A program made the translations under genes and the position numbers. This document shows, piece by piece, positions 44,891 to 57,433 of a DNA stretch of 64,000 bases. Location: the NCBI GenBank assembly GCA_951213105.1, contig OX578144.1, forward strand, positions 83,589,015 through 83,653,014, written 5' to 3'. The DNA comes from Amaurobius ferox. Its lineage: Eukaryota; Arthropoda; Arachnida; Araneae; Amaurobiidae. The stretch's first letter is position 1, and each line of letters opens with the position of its first letter. The notes below the pieces were generated by a model that was given only the letters and a program-made list of their open reading frames with translations, had not been told where the DNA came from and ran no database searches.

Positions 44891-47800
44891 ACTCCAATAT
44901 TGCCCTCCAATGGTCCCCATTATGCCAGTTCTGCGATGGTGGGATTTTCCAAGTTTTATTGATCGTGATTTTTTTAGGAAAGTATTGAATATTTTAGTAA
45001 GAAATAGACTACAGAACGCCCTCAAAACAGATGTTGTTACCAAATTTTCGTATGCCTGTTTTATTTAAGAAAGTATGTTGTTTTTGTTACTTATTCCTCC
45101 TGGCGTAGAATATACTAAACCAAGTCCATTAAGTCGTACGCCCTCACGAAATCCGTCACCAGAACAGGAACCTTAATAGATCCTGCTTATCTAGCCCCAG
45201 ACAAGAAAGAAGATGACTGGGTCAGGCCGGTTACAAACTGCATTTTCGGCACTAAGAAATAGTATTATCGCCCCGAATAAAGGATCGATTTAATGTGACC
45301 ACAGATGAATCTTGGCAGGACAGTCTGCGTAGACCTCTTGCCCCTAAACTCCAATGCTGTCCTTGGATGGTCCCCATTGTGCCACTCATGTGAAGGTGGG
45401 ATTTTCCAAGTTTTATTGATTGTTATATTTTAAGGAAAGTATTGAATGCTTTAGTAAGAAATAGACTACAGAACGCCCTCAAAACAATTGTTGTTACCAA
45501 ATTTTCATATGCCTGTTTCCTTTAAGAAAGTATGTTGTTTTTGTTACTTATTCCTCCTGGCGTAGAATATACTAAACCAAGTCCATTAAGTCGTACGCCC
45601 TCAAGAAATCCGTCACCAGAACAGGAACCCTAAATAGATCCTGCTTATCTAGCCCCAGACAAGAAAGAAGATGACTGGGTCAGGCCGGTTCCAAACTGCA
45701 TTTTCGGCACTAAGAAATAGTATTATCCCCCCAATAAAGGATCGATTTAATGTGACCACAGATGAATCTTGGCAGGACAGTCTGCGTAGACCTCTTGCCC
45801 CTAAACTCCAATGCTGTCCTTGGATGGTCCCCATTGTGCCACTCATGTGAAGGTGGGATTTTCCAAGATTTATTGATTGTTATATTTTTAGGAAAGTATT
45901 GAAGGCTTTAGTAAGAAATAGACTACAGAACGCCCTCAAAACAATTGTTGTTACCAAATTTTCATATGCCTGTTTTCTTTAAGAAAGTATGTTGTTTTTG
46001 TTACTTATTCCTCCTGGCGTAGAATATACTAAACCAAGTCCATTAAGTCGTACGCCCTCAAGAAATCCGTCACCAGAACAGGAACCCTAAATAGATCCTG
46101 CTTATCTAGCCCCAGACAAGAAAGAAGATGACTGGGTCAGGCCGGTTACAAACTGCATTTTCGGCACTAAGAAATAGTATTATCGCCCCGAATAAAGGAT
46201 CGATTTAATGTGACCACAGATGAATCTTGGCAGGACAGTCTGCGTAGACCTCTTGCCCCTAAACTCCAATGCTGTCCTTGGATGGTCCCCATTGTGCCAC
46301 TCATGTGAAGGTGGGATTTTCCAAGTTTTATTGATTGTTATATTTTAAGGAAAGTATTGAATGCTTTAGTAAGAAATAGACTACAGAACGCCCTCAAAAC
46401 AATTGTTGTTACCAAATTTTCATATGCCTGTTTCCTTTAAGAAAGTATGTTGTTTTTGTTACTTATTCCTCCTGGCGTAGAATATACTAAACCAAGTCCA
46501 TTAAGTCGTACGCCCTCAAGAAATCCGTCACCAGAACAGGAACCCTAAATAGATCCTGCTTATCTAGCCCCAGACAAGAAAGAAGATGACTGGGTCAGGC
46601 CGGTTCCAAACTGCATTTTCGGCACTAAGAAATAGTATTATCCCCCCAATAAAGGATCGATTTAATGTGACCACAGATGAATCTTGGCAGGACAGTCTGC
46701 GTAGACCTCTTGCCCCTAAACTCCAATGCTGTCCTTGGATGGTCCCCATTGTGCCACTCATGTGAAGGTGGGATTTTCCAAGTTTTATTGATTGTTATAT
46801 TTTAAGGAAAGTATTGAATGCTTTAGTAAGAAATAGACTACAGAACGCCCTCAAAACAATTGTTGTTACCAAATTTTCATATGCCTGTTTCCTTTAAGAA
46901 AGTATGTTGTTTTTGTTACTTATTCCTCCTGGCGTAGAATATACTAAACCAAGTCCATTAAGTCGTACGCCCTCAAGAAATCCGTCACCAGAACAGGAAC
47001 CCTAAATAGATCCTGCTTATCTAGCCCCAGACAAGAAAGAAGATGACTGGGTCAGGCCGGTTCCAAACTGCATTTTCGGCACTAAGAAATAGTATTATCC
47101 CCCCAATAAAGGATCGATTTAATGTGACCACAGATGAATCTTGGCAGGACAGTCTGCGTAGACCTCTTGCCCCTAAACTCCAATGCTGTCCTTGGATGGT
47201 CCCCATTGTGCCACTCATGTGAAGGTGGGATTTTCCAAGATTTATTGATTGTTATATTTTTAGGAAAGTATTGAAGGCTTTAGTAAGAAATAGACTACAG
47301 AACGCCCTCAAAACAATTGTTGTTACCAAATTTTCATATGCCTGTTTTCTTTAAGAAAGTATGTTGTTTTTGTTACTTATTCCTCCTGGCGTAGAATATA
47401 CTAAACCAAGTCCATTAAGTCGTACGCCCTCAAGAAATCCGTCACCAGAACAGGAACCCTAAATAGATCCTGCTTATCTAGCCCCAGACAAGAAAGAAGA
47501 TGACTGGGTCAGGCCGGTTACAAACTGCATTTTCGGCACTAAGAAATAGTATTATCGCCCCGAATAAAGGATCGATTTAATGTGACCACAGATGAATCTT
47601 GGCAGGACAGTCTGCGTAGACCTCTTGCCCCTAAACTCCAATGCTGTCCTTGGATGGTCCCCATTGTGCCACTCATGTGAAGGTGGGATTTTCCAAGTTT
47701 TATTGATTGTTATATTTTAAGGAAAGTATTGAATGCTTTAGTAAGAAATAGACTACAGAACGCCCTCAAAACAATTGTTGTTACCAAATTTTCATATGCC

Positions 47801-50100
47801 TGTTTCCTTTAAGAAAGTATGTTGTTTTTGTTACTTATTCCTCCTGGCGTAGAATATACTAAACCAAGTCCATTAAGTCGTACGCCCTCAAGAAATCCGT
47901 CACCAGAACAGGAACCCTAAATAGATCCTGCTTATCTAGCCCCAGACAAGAAAGAAGATGACTGGGTCAGGCCGGTTCCAAACTGCATTTTCGGCACTAA
48001 GAAATAGTATTATCCCCCCAATAAAGGATCGATTTAATGTGACCACAGATGAATCTTGGCAGGACAGTCTGCGTAGACCTCTTGCCCCTAAACTCCAATG
48101 CTGTCCTTGGATGGTCCCCATTGTGCCACTCATGTGAAGGTGGGATTTTCCAAGTTTTATTGATTGTTATATTTTAAGGAAAGTATTGAATGCTTTAGTA
48201 AGAAATAGACTACAGAACGCCCTCAAAACAATTGTTGTTACCAAATTTTCATATGCCTGTTTCCTTTAAGAAAGTATGTTGTTTTTGTTACTTATTCCTC
48301 CTGGCGTAGAATATACTAAACCAAGTCCATTAAGTCGTACGCCCTCAAGAAATCCGTCACCAGAACAGGAACCCTAAATAGATCCTGCTTATCTAGCCCC
48401 AGACAAGAAAGAATATGACTGGGTCAGGCCGGTTACAAACTGCATTTTCGGCACTAAGAAATAGTATTATCGCCCCGAATAAAGGATCGATTTAATGTGA
48501 CCACAGATGAATCTTGGCAGGACAGTCTGCGTAGACCTCTTGCCCCTAAACTCCAATGCTGTCCTTGGATGGTCCCCATTGTGCCACTCATGTGAAGGTG
48601 GGATTTTTCAAGTTTTATTGATTGTTATATTTTAAGGAAAGTATTGAATGCTTTAGTAAGAAATAGACTACAGAACGCCCTCAAAACAATTGTTGTTACC
48701 AAATTTTCATATGCCTGTTTCCTTTAAGAAAGTATGTTGTTTTTGTTACTTATTCCTCCTGGCGTAGAATATACTAAACCAAGTCCATTAAGTCGTACGC
48801 CCTCAAGAAATCCGTCACCAGAACAGGAACCCTAAATAGATCCTGCTTATCTAGCCCCAGACAAGAAAGAAGATGACTGGGTCAGGCCGGTTCCAAACTG
48901 CATTTTCGGCACTAAGAAATAGTATTATCCCCCCAATAAAGGATCGATTTAATGTGACCACAGATGAATCTTGGCAGGACAGTCTGCGTAGACCTCTTGC
49001 CCCTAAACTCCAATGCTGTCCTTGGATGGTCCCCATTGTGCCACTCATTTGAAGGTGGGATTTTCCAAGATTTATTGATTGTTATATTTTTAGGAAAGTA
49101 TTGAAGGCTTTAGTAAGAAATAGACTACAGAACGCCCTCAAAACAATTGTTGTTACCAAATTTTCATATGCCTGTTTTCTTTAAGAAAGTATGTTGTTTT
49201 TGTTACTTATTCCTCCTGGCGTAGAATATACTAAACCAAGTCCATTAAGTCGTACGCCCTCAAGAAATCCGTCACCAGAACAGGAACCCTAAATAGATCC
49301 TGCTTATCTAGCCCCAGACAAGAAAGAAGATGACTGGGTCAGGCCGGTTCCAAACTGCATTTTCGGCACTAAGAAATAGTATTATCCCCCCAATAAAGGA
49401 TCGATTTAATGTGACCACAGATGAATCTTGGCAGGGCAGTCTGCGTAGACCTCTTGCCCCTAAACTCCAATGCTGTCCTTGGATGGTCCCCATTGTGCCA
49501 CTCATGTGAAGGTGGGATTTTCCAAGATTTATTGATTGTTATATTTTTAGGAAAGTATTGAAGGCTTTAGTAAGAAATAGACTACAGAACGCCCTCAAAA
49601 CAATTGTTGTTACCAAATTTTCATATGCCTGTTTTCTTTAAGAAAGAATGTTGTTTTTGTTACTTATTCCTCCTGGCGTAGAATATACTAAACCAAGTCC
49701 ATTAAGTCGTACGCCCTCAAGAAATCCATCACCAGAACAGGAACCCTAAATAGATCCTGCTTATCTAGCCCCAGACAAAAAAGGAGATGACTGGGTAAGG
49801 CCGGTTCCAAACTGCATTTTCGGCACTAAGAAATGGTATTTTCGCCCCGAATAAAGGATCGATTTAATGTGACCACTGATGAATCTTGGCAGGGCAGTCT
49901 GCGTAGCCCTCTCACACCTAAACCTCAATGCTGCTCTTGGATGATCCCCATTGTACCACTCATGCGAAGATGGTATTTTCAAAAGTTTTATTGATTGTGA
50001 TATTTTTAGGAAAGTATTATATGTTTTAGTAAGAAATGGACTACAAAACGCCCTCAAAACAGTTGTTGTCACCAAATTTTCACATGTCTGCTTTCTGTAA
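44885..50100. repeat. Tandem array, 457-bp unit, about 11 copies
   Basis: TCCTCCTGGCGTAGAATATA occurs at 45095, 45552, 46009, 46467, 46924, 47381, 47839, 48296, 48754, 49211 and 49668: a strict 457-458 bp period. Inner units are nearly identical; the outermost (before 45095 and after 49668) are diverged, as expected of array edges. Two head variants exist: A has GGTTACAAACTG and CGCCCCGAAT, B has GGTTCCAAACTG and CCCCCCAAT. A 65-codon minus frame appears only in B units and starts at a Met in text shared by all units, so it reflects the variant and not a gene. The head order of the ten inner units is A B A B B A B A B B. Confidence 0.97.
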
Positions 50101-50490
50101 GGAACTACTGAACACTTTTGTAAAGTTAATCTTTTTTGTTTTTTCAAAATGACATTCACAGAAGTATTACACACGTTCGATAATCATTGATAACTAATTT
50201 GAATTTGTCATTTGTCTTCTCAGATGATTAGAAGTCGTATAGATTATATGACACTCGGAGCAAATCTTAAAGAAAAAACAAACCTCTGAAAACATTCATG
50301 TATAGATTTTAAACTTAATAATATCAAATACAAGCAAATGACATTAATGACACTATTGATTATAATAATAATGTAATATAATGATTTATTTAAGATGTCA
50401 GGAATAGTATTTGAGAAAAGGGAATCACCATTAAGGTATAGAAATAATAAAATTATTGTGGAAATAAGTGAGCCACTGTCTCTCATATTT
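50101..50490 (-). other. Possible membrane-protein exon, unassigned
   Basis: The 80-codon minus frame at 50244-50486 reads ISTIILLFLYLNGDSLFSNT, then YYIIIIINSVINVICLYLIL and SLKSIHECFQRF. It has two hydrophobic helices. The IN..IN......SIHE pattern recalls late membrane segments of gustatory-receptor-type proteins, but it does not align with loci A-E. Low-complexity AT-rich DNA can mimic this. Confidence 0.2.
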
Positions 50491-50866
50491 TTGCTTCATA
50501 CAACTTTATACTAAACGAAATCGTTTAGGTCGGATATTAATGTATACTATGCTAATACACTATTTGTAAAAGGAGTGAATGGAAAATAAATTTATATTTC
50601 TTCCGTTATTTATTGTTCTAAAAATAATACACATGAAAGATGTAGCCGTTAGAATTGAGAATTAAAGTCAGACATTAAAGAATTATTATTCACATCCAAT
50701 AAGCAGACTTTATTATTGTAAATTATTATTATTTAGAAATCTTCGACTTGATTGGACTTCACGTGACATCTTCGATTATGGTGCTTCGTCCATATTTCTT
50801 TCTTCGATTACCTCTTTCCAAGATGACAAATGGTTAGATCACTCATAAACCATTTCTGTAGGTTTT
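50491..50866. other. AT-rich spacer
   Basis: About 375 bp without recognised features. Confidence 0.35.
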
Positions 50867-51777
50867 ATTACTTTCCTTATATACAATAATGTATAAGGAA
50901 AGTATTGTAACGGGGTCGAAAATTCGAATTCGAGTTTTCGACGAGAGAGCACGTTTCAAGCATCCCTGATCACGAATTGAACAGTTTTAAAGTGATGTGT
51001 GTGTGTGTGTGTGTGGAGACGATAACTGACGAACGAATGGACCAATTAGAACGAAATTTGGTACAAAAATTACAATCTGTAAACACTGGAAGCCTTTTGT
51101 TTTTATAAGCAATCGAATGTTCAGAACCCCCTAAATTTTCGAGTGGAATTTTGAAAAAATCGTCAAAAAATCAAAACCTCTAATACAGATACGCAAATAG
51201 ACATTTCTTATGTAAATTTTCATTAGAAAATGATTGACATAAATTTTAGAACGCTAACATAAACCGTTCTCTATATATTGCATATTTTTCAAAAAAATTA
51301 TCAAAAAATCATATAAAATAAAAAAAATATATTTCCTATTGAGAAACATGTTCAATTTTCATATGTAATACCATGCAATAAATTGGATGACATCATTCTC
51401 GTAGATCTAGCTCGTTCCATTCATGAAAAAAGATACTTTGAGTAATACTTTTGTATTTGAACGCCAATAATCACTTATCTGCTGTAAGAATAACTTATTT
51501 TTCCGTCCATAACGCTTGGCGAGATTTTGACGACAAATTTGGTGAAATATTGCCAACTTGGCGACTTTTTTAAATGTTGCCAAATTAACAAAAAACTCGC
51601 CAAATGGATAAAAATGACGCTAAATCAATGAAAATGACGACTCATTGACGAAAATTCAATATCTTGGAAAGAATATAAGTAACTACTATAAGAATAACAT
51701 TTTTTTAACTGTAAAAGTAGTAAATTCATTGCATTATATAAGGAAAGTCATGTGCTGCCCACATCAGATTTTTTTTA
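50867..51777 (+). repeat. R1 repeat, copy 2
   Basis: Starts with the stem ATTACTTTCCTTATATACA and TGTATAAGGAAAGTATTGT. It continues GGGGTCGAAAATTCG, 'gagcacgtttcaagcatccctgatcacg', a (GT)n tract, 'cgaacgaatggaccaatt', 'gagaaacatgttcaattttc', the GGCGAC sub-repeats, and ends TATATAAGGAAAGTCATGTG then CCCACATCAGATTTTTT. No coding frame is conserved between copies. Confidence 0.85.
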
Positions 51778-51993
51778 ATTATGCATTCATGGATTTGGAG
51801 CACCGCAGCAGAATCATCAACAGAAGTTATTTAGGATGTAACTGAAATAAATTTTTATTAAGGAACTGTATAACATGAGCTATATATGTGAATCTTGATA
51901 GTGTACATTAACATATAAAACTTCTATTTTATCAATACAAGCTGACCTTGTATATCCAAAATAATCTTTATTTGTGTTGAAAACGCATTTACT
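51778..51993. other. Spacer upstream of locus E
   Basis: AT-rich, with no recognised feature. Confidence 0.3.
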
Positions 51994-52125
51994 ATTCTCA
52001 TAACAACACTAATGACAGAAAATAAGGTATTGTTATGCAACGAGCTTAATAGATGCTTAGAATAGATTATAGATTATAATCTAATCTCTATTATAATTAA
52101 TCTAAGCATCTATATTACCATTATA
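51994..52125 (+). promoter_or_regulatory. X-box-like motif, hairpin and TATA-like sequence upstream of pseudogene E
   Basis: ATTCTCATAACAAC at 51994-52007 matches 13 of 14 X-box positions, and GAAAACGCAT just upstream is shared with the locus B promoter (GAAAATGCAT). A palindrome from AGATGCTTAGA to TCTAAGCATCT spans about 52052-52114; its loop side holds CTATTATAA at about 52089. Confidence 0.35.
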
Positions 52126-52239
52126 GATGCTTAGATTTACTTTTGAGTTTCGATGAAATACATAATTTTGAACATTAATTTTTTTTTTATGACATTGTGA
52201 GATCGCTTAATTTATGACATTGTGAGATCGATTTCTGGT

Positions 52240-52400
52240 CTCAAAGAGGAATAATTGTTGTAATTGAGTAATTAAGTGATCGATGTTGTTAATAAATGAT
52301 TTATTGTTAAAGTTAAAATGATGCAATTAATGGAGTGGTATTATGTTAATTAATTTTCCTTTACAGAACTCGCGCTAAAGATAAAAATTGGAGGGTATCA
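52240..52400 (+). repeat. Duplicated block with acceptor-like site, copy 2
   Basis: Homologous to 1945-2110. The pyrimidine-rich TTTTCCTTTACAG is followed by AACTCGCGCTAAAG. It lies between the presumed promoter and the first codons of pseudogene E, so it may mark a 5' untranslated exon. Confidence 0.45.
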
Positions 52401-52729
52401 ATGGCACAACGCATAATTTAATGAACTCCACGAATACGATAATTTACGACCATGTTCAGATAAATCAATTTAATATTACGCTTTTGCATAATTCTCATTT
52501 GATTCTCAAAGGTGCGGTTTTAATTGTAATCAACGCAACAATAATCTTATTAAATTATAAGCCTAAAAAGGCAAATTTAAGAAAACTATTATTTTACTGC
52601 GCCACAGACATAAATTGCTTTCACTTTAATTTTAGAGCAGAAACTACGAAAGTCATATCAGTGTGTCGTATTTTATAACTTTAATAAAAATGAATTCTAA
52701 AGTCCGGATGAACCGAAGAAGCCAAATGA
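52401..52729 (+). other. Presumed 5' region of pseudogene E
   Basis: The 96-codon frame at 52388-52678 has many Asn and Ile residues and no motif; it is unlikely to be coding. No other feature. Confidence 0.3.
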
Positions 52730-53502
52730 ATGTCAGAGAAAGGTGTGAACAAACAAAATGAAAGTGCTGTAAAAATCCATGCTACACTGCGGTATATTTT
52801 TGTATTACTAGACATATTAAGAATGAATACGAATGCCATTTTCAAACGAAGTGGCATCACGATGTTAAGAAAAGTCCTGGATAAAACTGTATATTACACT
52901 TATAACATTACATGGATATTGCAACTGATTGCAGCCATATCTGTTTCTTTAACTTTTAAATTATCATTTGATATTAGCATTTATTTACGTTTTATAAGCC
53001 AAAAAGCTTTTTATTTGGAAATTAGAATCTAGATGCTTAAAACTCTAAAGCAATTCAAGAATTCAACGCAACAAATAAATAAATTTTCGTTGCATGAAAC
53101 GCTTGAACTCTAAAAGAATAAAATTGATATTGTGGTTTAGTACTGTACATACTCTTGTTCTAAGTTTAACGACAAATCTCTTCAATGTGTAAACTTCTTT
53201 GGTTCTAATCTTGAAAAAAAAATGGTACACGCTTTTTCTTAAATACCATTGGCAGTGCGTGTATTATTACTGGTATGATAATTCCAAATATACTTGCACT
53301 CATATACGATCTATTTTGTTACATTCTGAAACGATAATTTTGTATGCTCGTATCCCAAATTAACCGATGTCAGAAATTAAAAGCAGGATTTAGAATTATA
53401 TATAATTTCAACAAATCCGTTGAAGTAGGAAGAGTTCTTGAAGTAGGAAGAGTGACAACATTGGCTCTGCCAATGTTCTCAAACTTTGGAAGTACATTAC
53501 AG
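52730..53502 (+). pseudogene. Gr-like receptor pseudogene E, first exon
   Basis: Family blocks in order: KIHATLRYIFVLLDILRMNT (compare MHVTLWYVLVLLDILGMNAT in locus D), YYTYNITWILQLIAAISVSL, ISIYLRFISQKAFYLEIRI, then a stop at about 53032. A decayed part follows with LHETLEL*KNKIDIVV, and later RCQKLKAGFRIIYNFNKSVE. GRVLEVGRV is a small in-frame duplication. The end reads MFSNFGSTLQ and joins CAG|GTAAAG. The FFHGYRLFAM block (about 19 residues) is missing between FSNFG and STLQ. Closest to locus D, in the same orientation. Confidence 0.75.
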
Positions 53503-54258
53503 GTAAAGCATTTTTACTTTAACTAAGTTTTTTAAACTTTGCCAAACCCATCTCGTTTAACATTTAACTCGTCAACGCCGGAGTTTCGATTTCACTTGAA
53601 TTTCATAGTTACTTTTTTAAAGAAAGTTACTCACATAGAACTGTATAATTTGGATAATTTACGTATTTAATCATGTTTTATTGTTTCAGAGTATAACCAC
53701 ATAGTCACAAAAGCATAATTTCGTGTTACCATAGGGTAACTTTAGTCTTTAATGTGTGGTTCACATTAACCTTTGTCTGAAGAGGGGTTAGGTGGCACCT
53801 CGGTACATACTAAACGTAGTTATTGCATGTCTCACTGGAGTTTCAACTCTAAATGCATTCAGAAAATCGCGTGAGTGTCAAAGGGTTGAAATAAGTACGA
53901 GAAAAGTATTTTAAATATGTTCCGAAAATTAAAATAGCAATGTTCGATAAAACTACTCAGTTTTAGCATCTAACAAGATTAATTTTAAACTGGGTATACA
54001 TTGAAAACCAATAAATTTTTATTAAACGTTTAACACGTTTTCCACTTCATAAATATGTAACTTTTTACAATCCAGGTAACACACTTTTAATTTGTTTGTT
54101 ATTCCTTTATTCATTCCTTTATTTATTTTTTTTTTAAGTCTCTTTCAACTACGCTGGCTGCTAGAAATACATGTAATGCCAAGTGTTCTTTTTCATATTA
54201 AAAGAAACCACTACCAGTGTGTGTGTGTGGTGTAGTCGTGCCAGGGCAACGCCCCTTT
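53503..54258. other. Region downstream of pseudogene E exon 1
   Basis: Begins with the donor GTAAAG; otherwise AT-rich with no recognised exon 2. Confidence 0.4.
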
Positions 54259-54386
54259 ATTACTTTCCTTATATACATAATGTATAAGGAAAGTATTGTG
54301 ACGGGGTCGAAAATTCGAATTCGAGTTTTCGACGGGAGAGCACGTTTCAAGCATCCCTGATCACGAATCAAACATTTTTGAAGTGA

Positions 54387-54426
<40 letters not shown>

Positions 54427-55239
54427 TATGTGTGTGAAAGTATGTGTGTGTGTGTGTGTGTGTCAGTGGGTCTGTGGAGACGATAACTGACGAACGAATG
54501 GACCGATTCGAACCAAATTTGGTACAAAAATCACAATCTGTAAACACTGGAAGCCTATTGTTTTTATACGCAATCGAATGTTCAGAACCTCCCTAAATTT
54601 TCGAATGAAATTTTGAAAAAGTCGTCAAAAAATCAAAACCAATATTAAAGTTACGCAAATAGACATTTCTTATGTAATTTTTCATTAGAAAACGATTGAC
54701 ATAAATTTTAGAACGCTAACATGAACCTTTCTCGAGATATTGTACATTTTTCAAAAAAATTATCAAAAAATCATATAAAATTGAAAAATATATATATCCT
54801 ATTGAGAAACATGTTCACTTCTCATATGTAATACCATGCGATAATTTGGGTGACATCATTCTCGTAGATCTAGCTCGTTCCATTCATGAAAAAAGATACT
54901 TTAAGTAATACTTTTGTATTTGAAAGCCAATAGTCATTTATCTGCTGTAAGAATAACTTATTTCTTCGTCCATAACGCTTGGCGAGATTTTGGCAACGAA
55001 TTTGGCGGAAAATTGCCAACTTGGCGGCTTTTTGAAATGTTGCCAAATTAACGAAAATCTCACCAAATGGATAAAATGACGCTAAATCAATGAAAATGAT
55101 GACTAATTGTCGAAAATTCAATATCTTGGAAATAATATTAGTATCTACTATAAGAAAAACCTATTTTTTTGCTGTAAAAGTAGTAAATTCATTACATTAT
55201 ATAAGGAAAGTCATGTGTTGCCCACATCAGATTTTTTTT
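54259..55239 (+). repeat. R1 repeat, copy 3
   Basis: Full-length, same orientation as copy 2, with an expanded (GT)n tract (about 54391-54463, partly interrupted by GAAAGTAT) that accounts for its greater length. Same end stems and the same distal TCATGTGTTGCCCACATCAG. Confidence 0.85.
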
Positions 55240-56490
55240 AAGTAACCAGGACAAACCCTACCGCACAAAATGACAGTAAACATTTAGTTTTTAAATGTGC
55301 TTTTTTTAACATTAATTTGTTATAAGTCTATTTATTATGTGTCTATGAGCACAAAGAGGAGAAGGAATTTTGAAGCTCTTCTAATAGGGTTAGTGTTGTT
55401 TTTTTCTATGTACGAGGGATTAAATGATTTTTTTTCTTAATCTCATCACGTTGGAGATTTATAAGCAGCTGAGATATTAATTTAGTATTCTCCTAAAAAG
55501 ATGTATAAGAATCTCTGCTCTAGCAATATATAATTATCTTCGTAGGCAGATCTGAAGAATCAAAACATCCTGGTTCCGTTTGTAAATAAATTTACAAAAA
55601 CATAACTTTTAATTTCCACAAACCGATAAAGATTATCAAGGAAATTGAACTTAATTTTTCAAAATATTGAATTTTTATCAATTAGACGTCATGCTCATTA
55701 ATTTGGCTTCATTTGATCAATTTGAGAACATTTTCGTCAATTTGGCGATATTTTAAAAAGTAGCCAAATTTGTCACCAAGTGGAACGATTAGACTGACAG
55801 ACAGACAATACCGAAATATCATTACAATATGCTATCCTCTAACAAAACATAATAAATTTTATTGATTTGGCGTAATTTTATCAATTTGGTAATATTTTTT
55901 TCAAGTTAGTGACATTTTTATAAATTTGGCGATATTTAAAAACCAAGTCGAACAGTTGAACTGACAGACAAAAGACGAACAGATGAACTGACATTTTATC
56001 AATTTGACAGCATTTTCGTTAACTTGGTGACATTTAAGAAAAAGTTGCCAAGTTTGCAAAATTAAACCAAATTCGTAGATCTGAATTCATAGATCTGAAG
56101 AATAAAACATCCTGATCCCGTTTGTATATGCCAAAATAAAAAGTTATATGCCAAAATAATAAGTGTTAGAAGATATACCCATACTACTCATATTCTGTTT
56201 CAACATTGAACAGAATACAATTGACTAACCACAATATATGATTTAATTGGCTAAACACAATATATGCATTTATTGTCTAAACGCTATATATAAGTAAATT
56301 GGCTAAAAATAATATATAAGTTTGAAAACTATTTGCCAAAATAAAGCAGATGATGTAAAAAATTGAAAATATTAAGAATTCCCGCAATCTTTAAACACAA
56401 AATCTATAATTAATATAATTCAGTAAAAATTGCAATACTGTTCATTTATAAGACATATATACATATTATAGATATATTTATATCTATTTG
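55240..56490. repeat. Mixed repeat fragments (R3 and GGCGAC sub-repeats)
   Basis: 55540-55620 and 56090-56400 are minus-orientation R3 fragments (AGATCTGAAGAAT.AAACATC, 'agaagatatacccat'). 55650-56080 holds GGCGACATTTT-type sub-repeats. From 56210 a short phrase (ATTGGCTAAACACAATATAT) recurs four times. No gene. Confidence 0.5.
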
Positions 56491-57433
56491 TTACTTTCCT
56501 TATATACATAATGTATAAGGAAAGTATTGTGACGGGGTCGAAATTTTGAATTCGAGTTTTCGACGGGAGAGCACGTTTCAAGCATCCCTGATCACGAATC
56601 AAACATTTTTGAAGTGATGCCTGTGTGTGTGTGTGTGTGTGTGTCAGTGAGACTGTGGAGACGATAACTGACGAACGAATAGACCGATTCGAACCAAATT
56701 TGGTACAAAAATCACAATCCGTAAACGCTGGAAGCCTATTGCTTTTATACGCAATCGAATGCTCAGAACCCCCCTGAATTTTCGAATGAAATTTTGAAAA
56801 AATCGTTAAAAAATCAAAACCACTAATAAAGTTACGAAAATAGACATTTCTCATGTAATTTTTTATTAGAAAACGATTGACATAAATTTTAGAACGCTAA
56901 CATGAACCGTTCTCGAGATATTAAACATTTTTCAAAAAAATTATCAAAAAGTCATATTAAATAAAAAGAAATATTTCCTATTGAGAAACATGTTCACTCT
57001 TCATATGTAATACCATGCGATAAATTAGAGGACATCATTCTCGTGGATCTAGCTCGCTCCATTCATGAAAAAAGATACTTTGAGTAATACTTTTGTATTT
57101 GAACGCCAATCGTCTGCAATCAATCGCCAATCAACTGCTGCAAGAATAACTTATTTCTTCGTCCATAACGCTTGGCGAGATTTTGGCGACGAATTTGGCG
57201 GAATGTCGCCAACTTGGCGAGTTTTTGAAATGTTGCCAAATTAACGAAGATCTCGTCAAATGGATAAAAAATCACGCTAAATCAATGAAAATGACGACTA
57301 ATTGTCGAAAATTCAATATCTTGGAAAGAATATTAGTATCTACTATAAGAACAACCTATCTTTTTAATGTAAAAGTAGTAAATTCATTATATTATATAAG
57401 GAAAGTCATGTGTTGCCCACATCAGATTTTTTA
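56491..57433 (+). repeat. R1 repeat, copy 4
   Basis: Full-length, same orientation as copies 2 and 3 and very similar to them. It starts TTACTTTCCTTATATACATA and ends TATATAAGGAAAGTCATGTG then CCCACATCAGATTTTTT. Three same-strand copies within 6.6 kb. Confidence 0.85.

Noticed and set aside
45649..49505. A 65-codon minus-strand frame repeated identically six times in the 457-bp array
   Set aside because: It appears only in units with the B head variant, has no motif and is part of the tandem repeat; repetition of the DNA explains its conservation.
50867..57433. R1 copies as LTRs of a retrotransposon
   Set aside because: No gag-pol sequence lies between the copies; the intervals hold a receptor pseudogene and other repeats, and the ends are not TG...CA.
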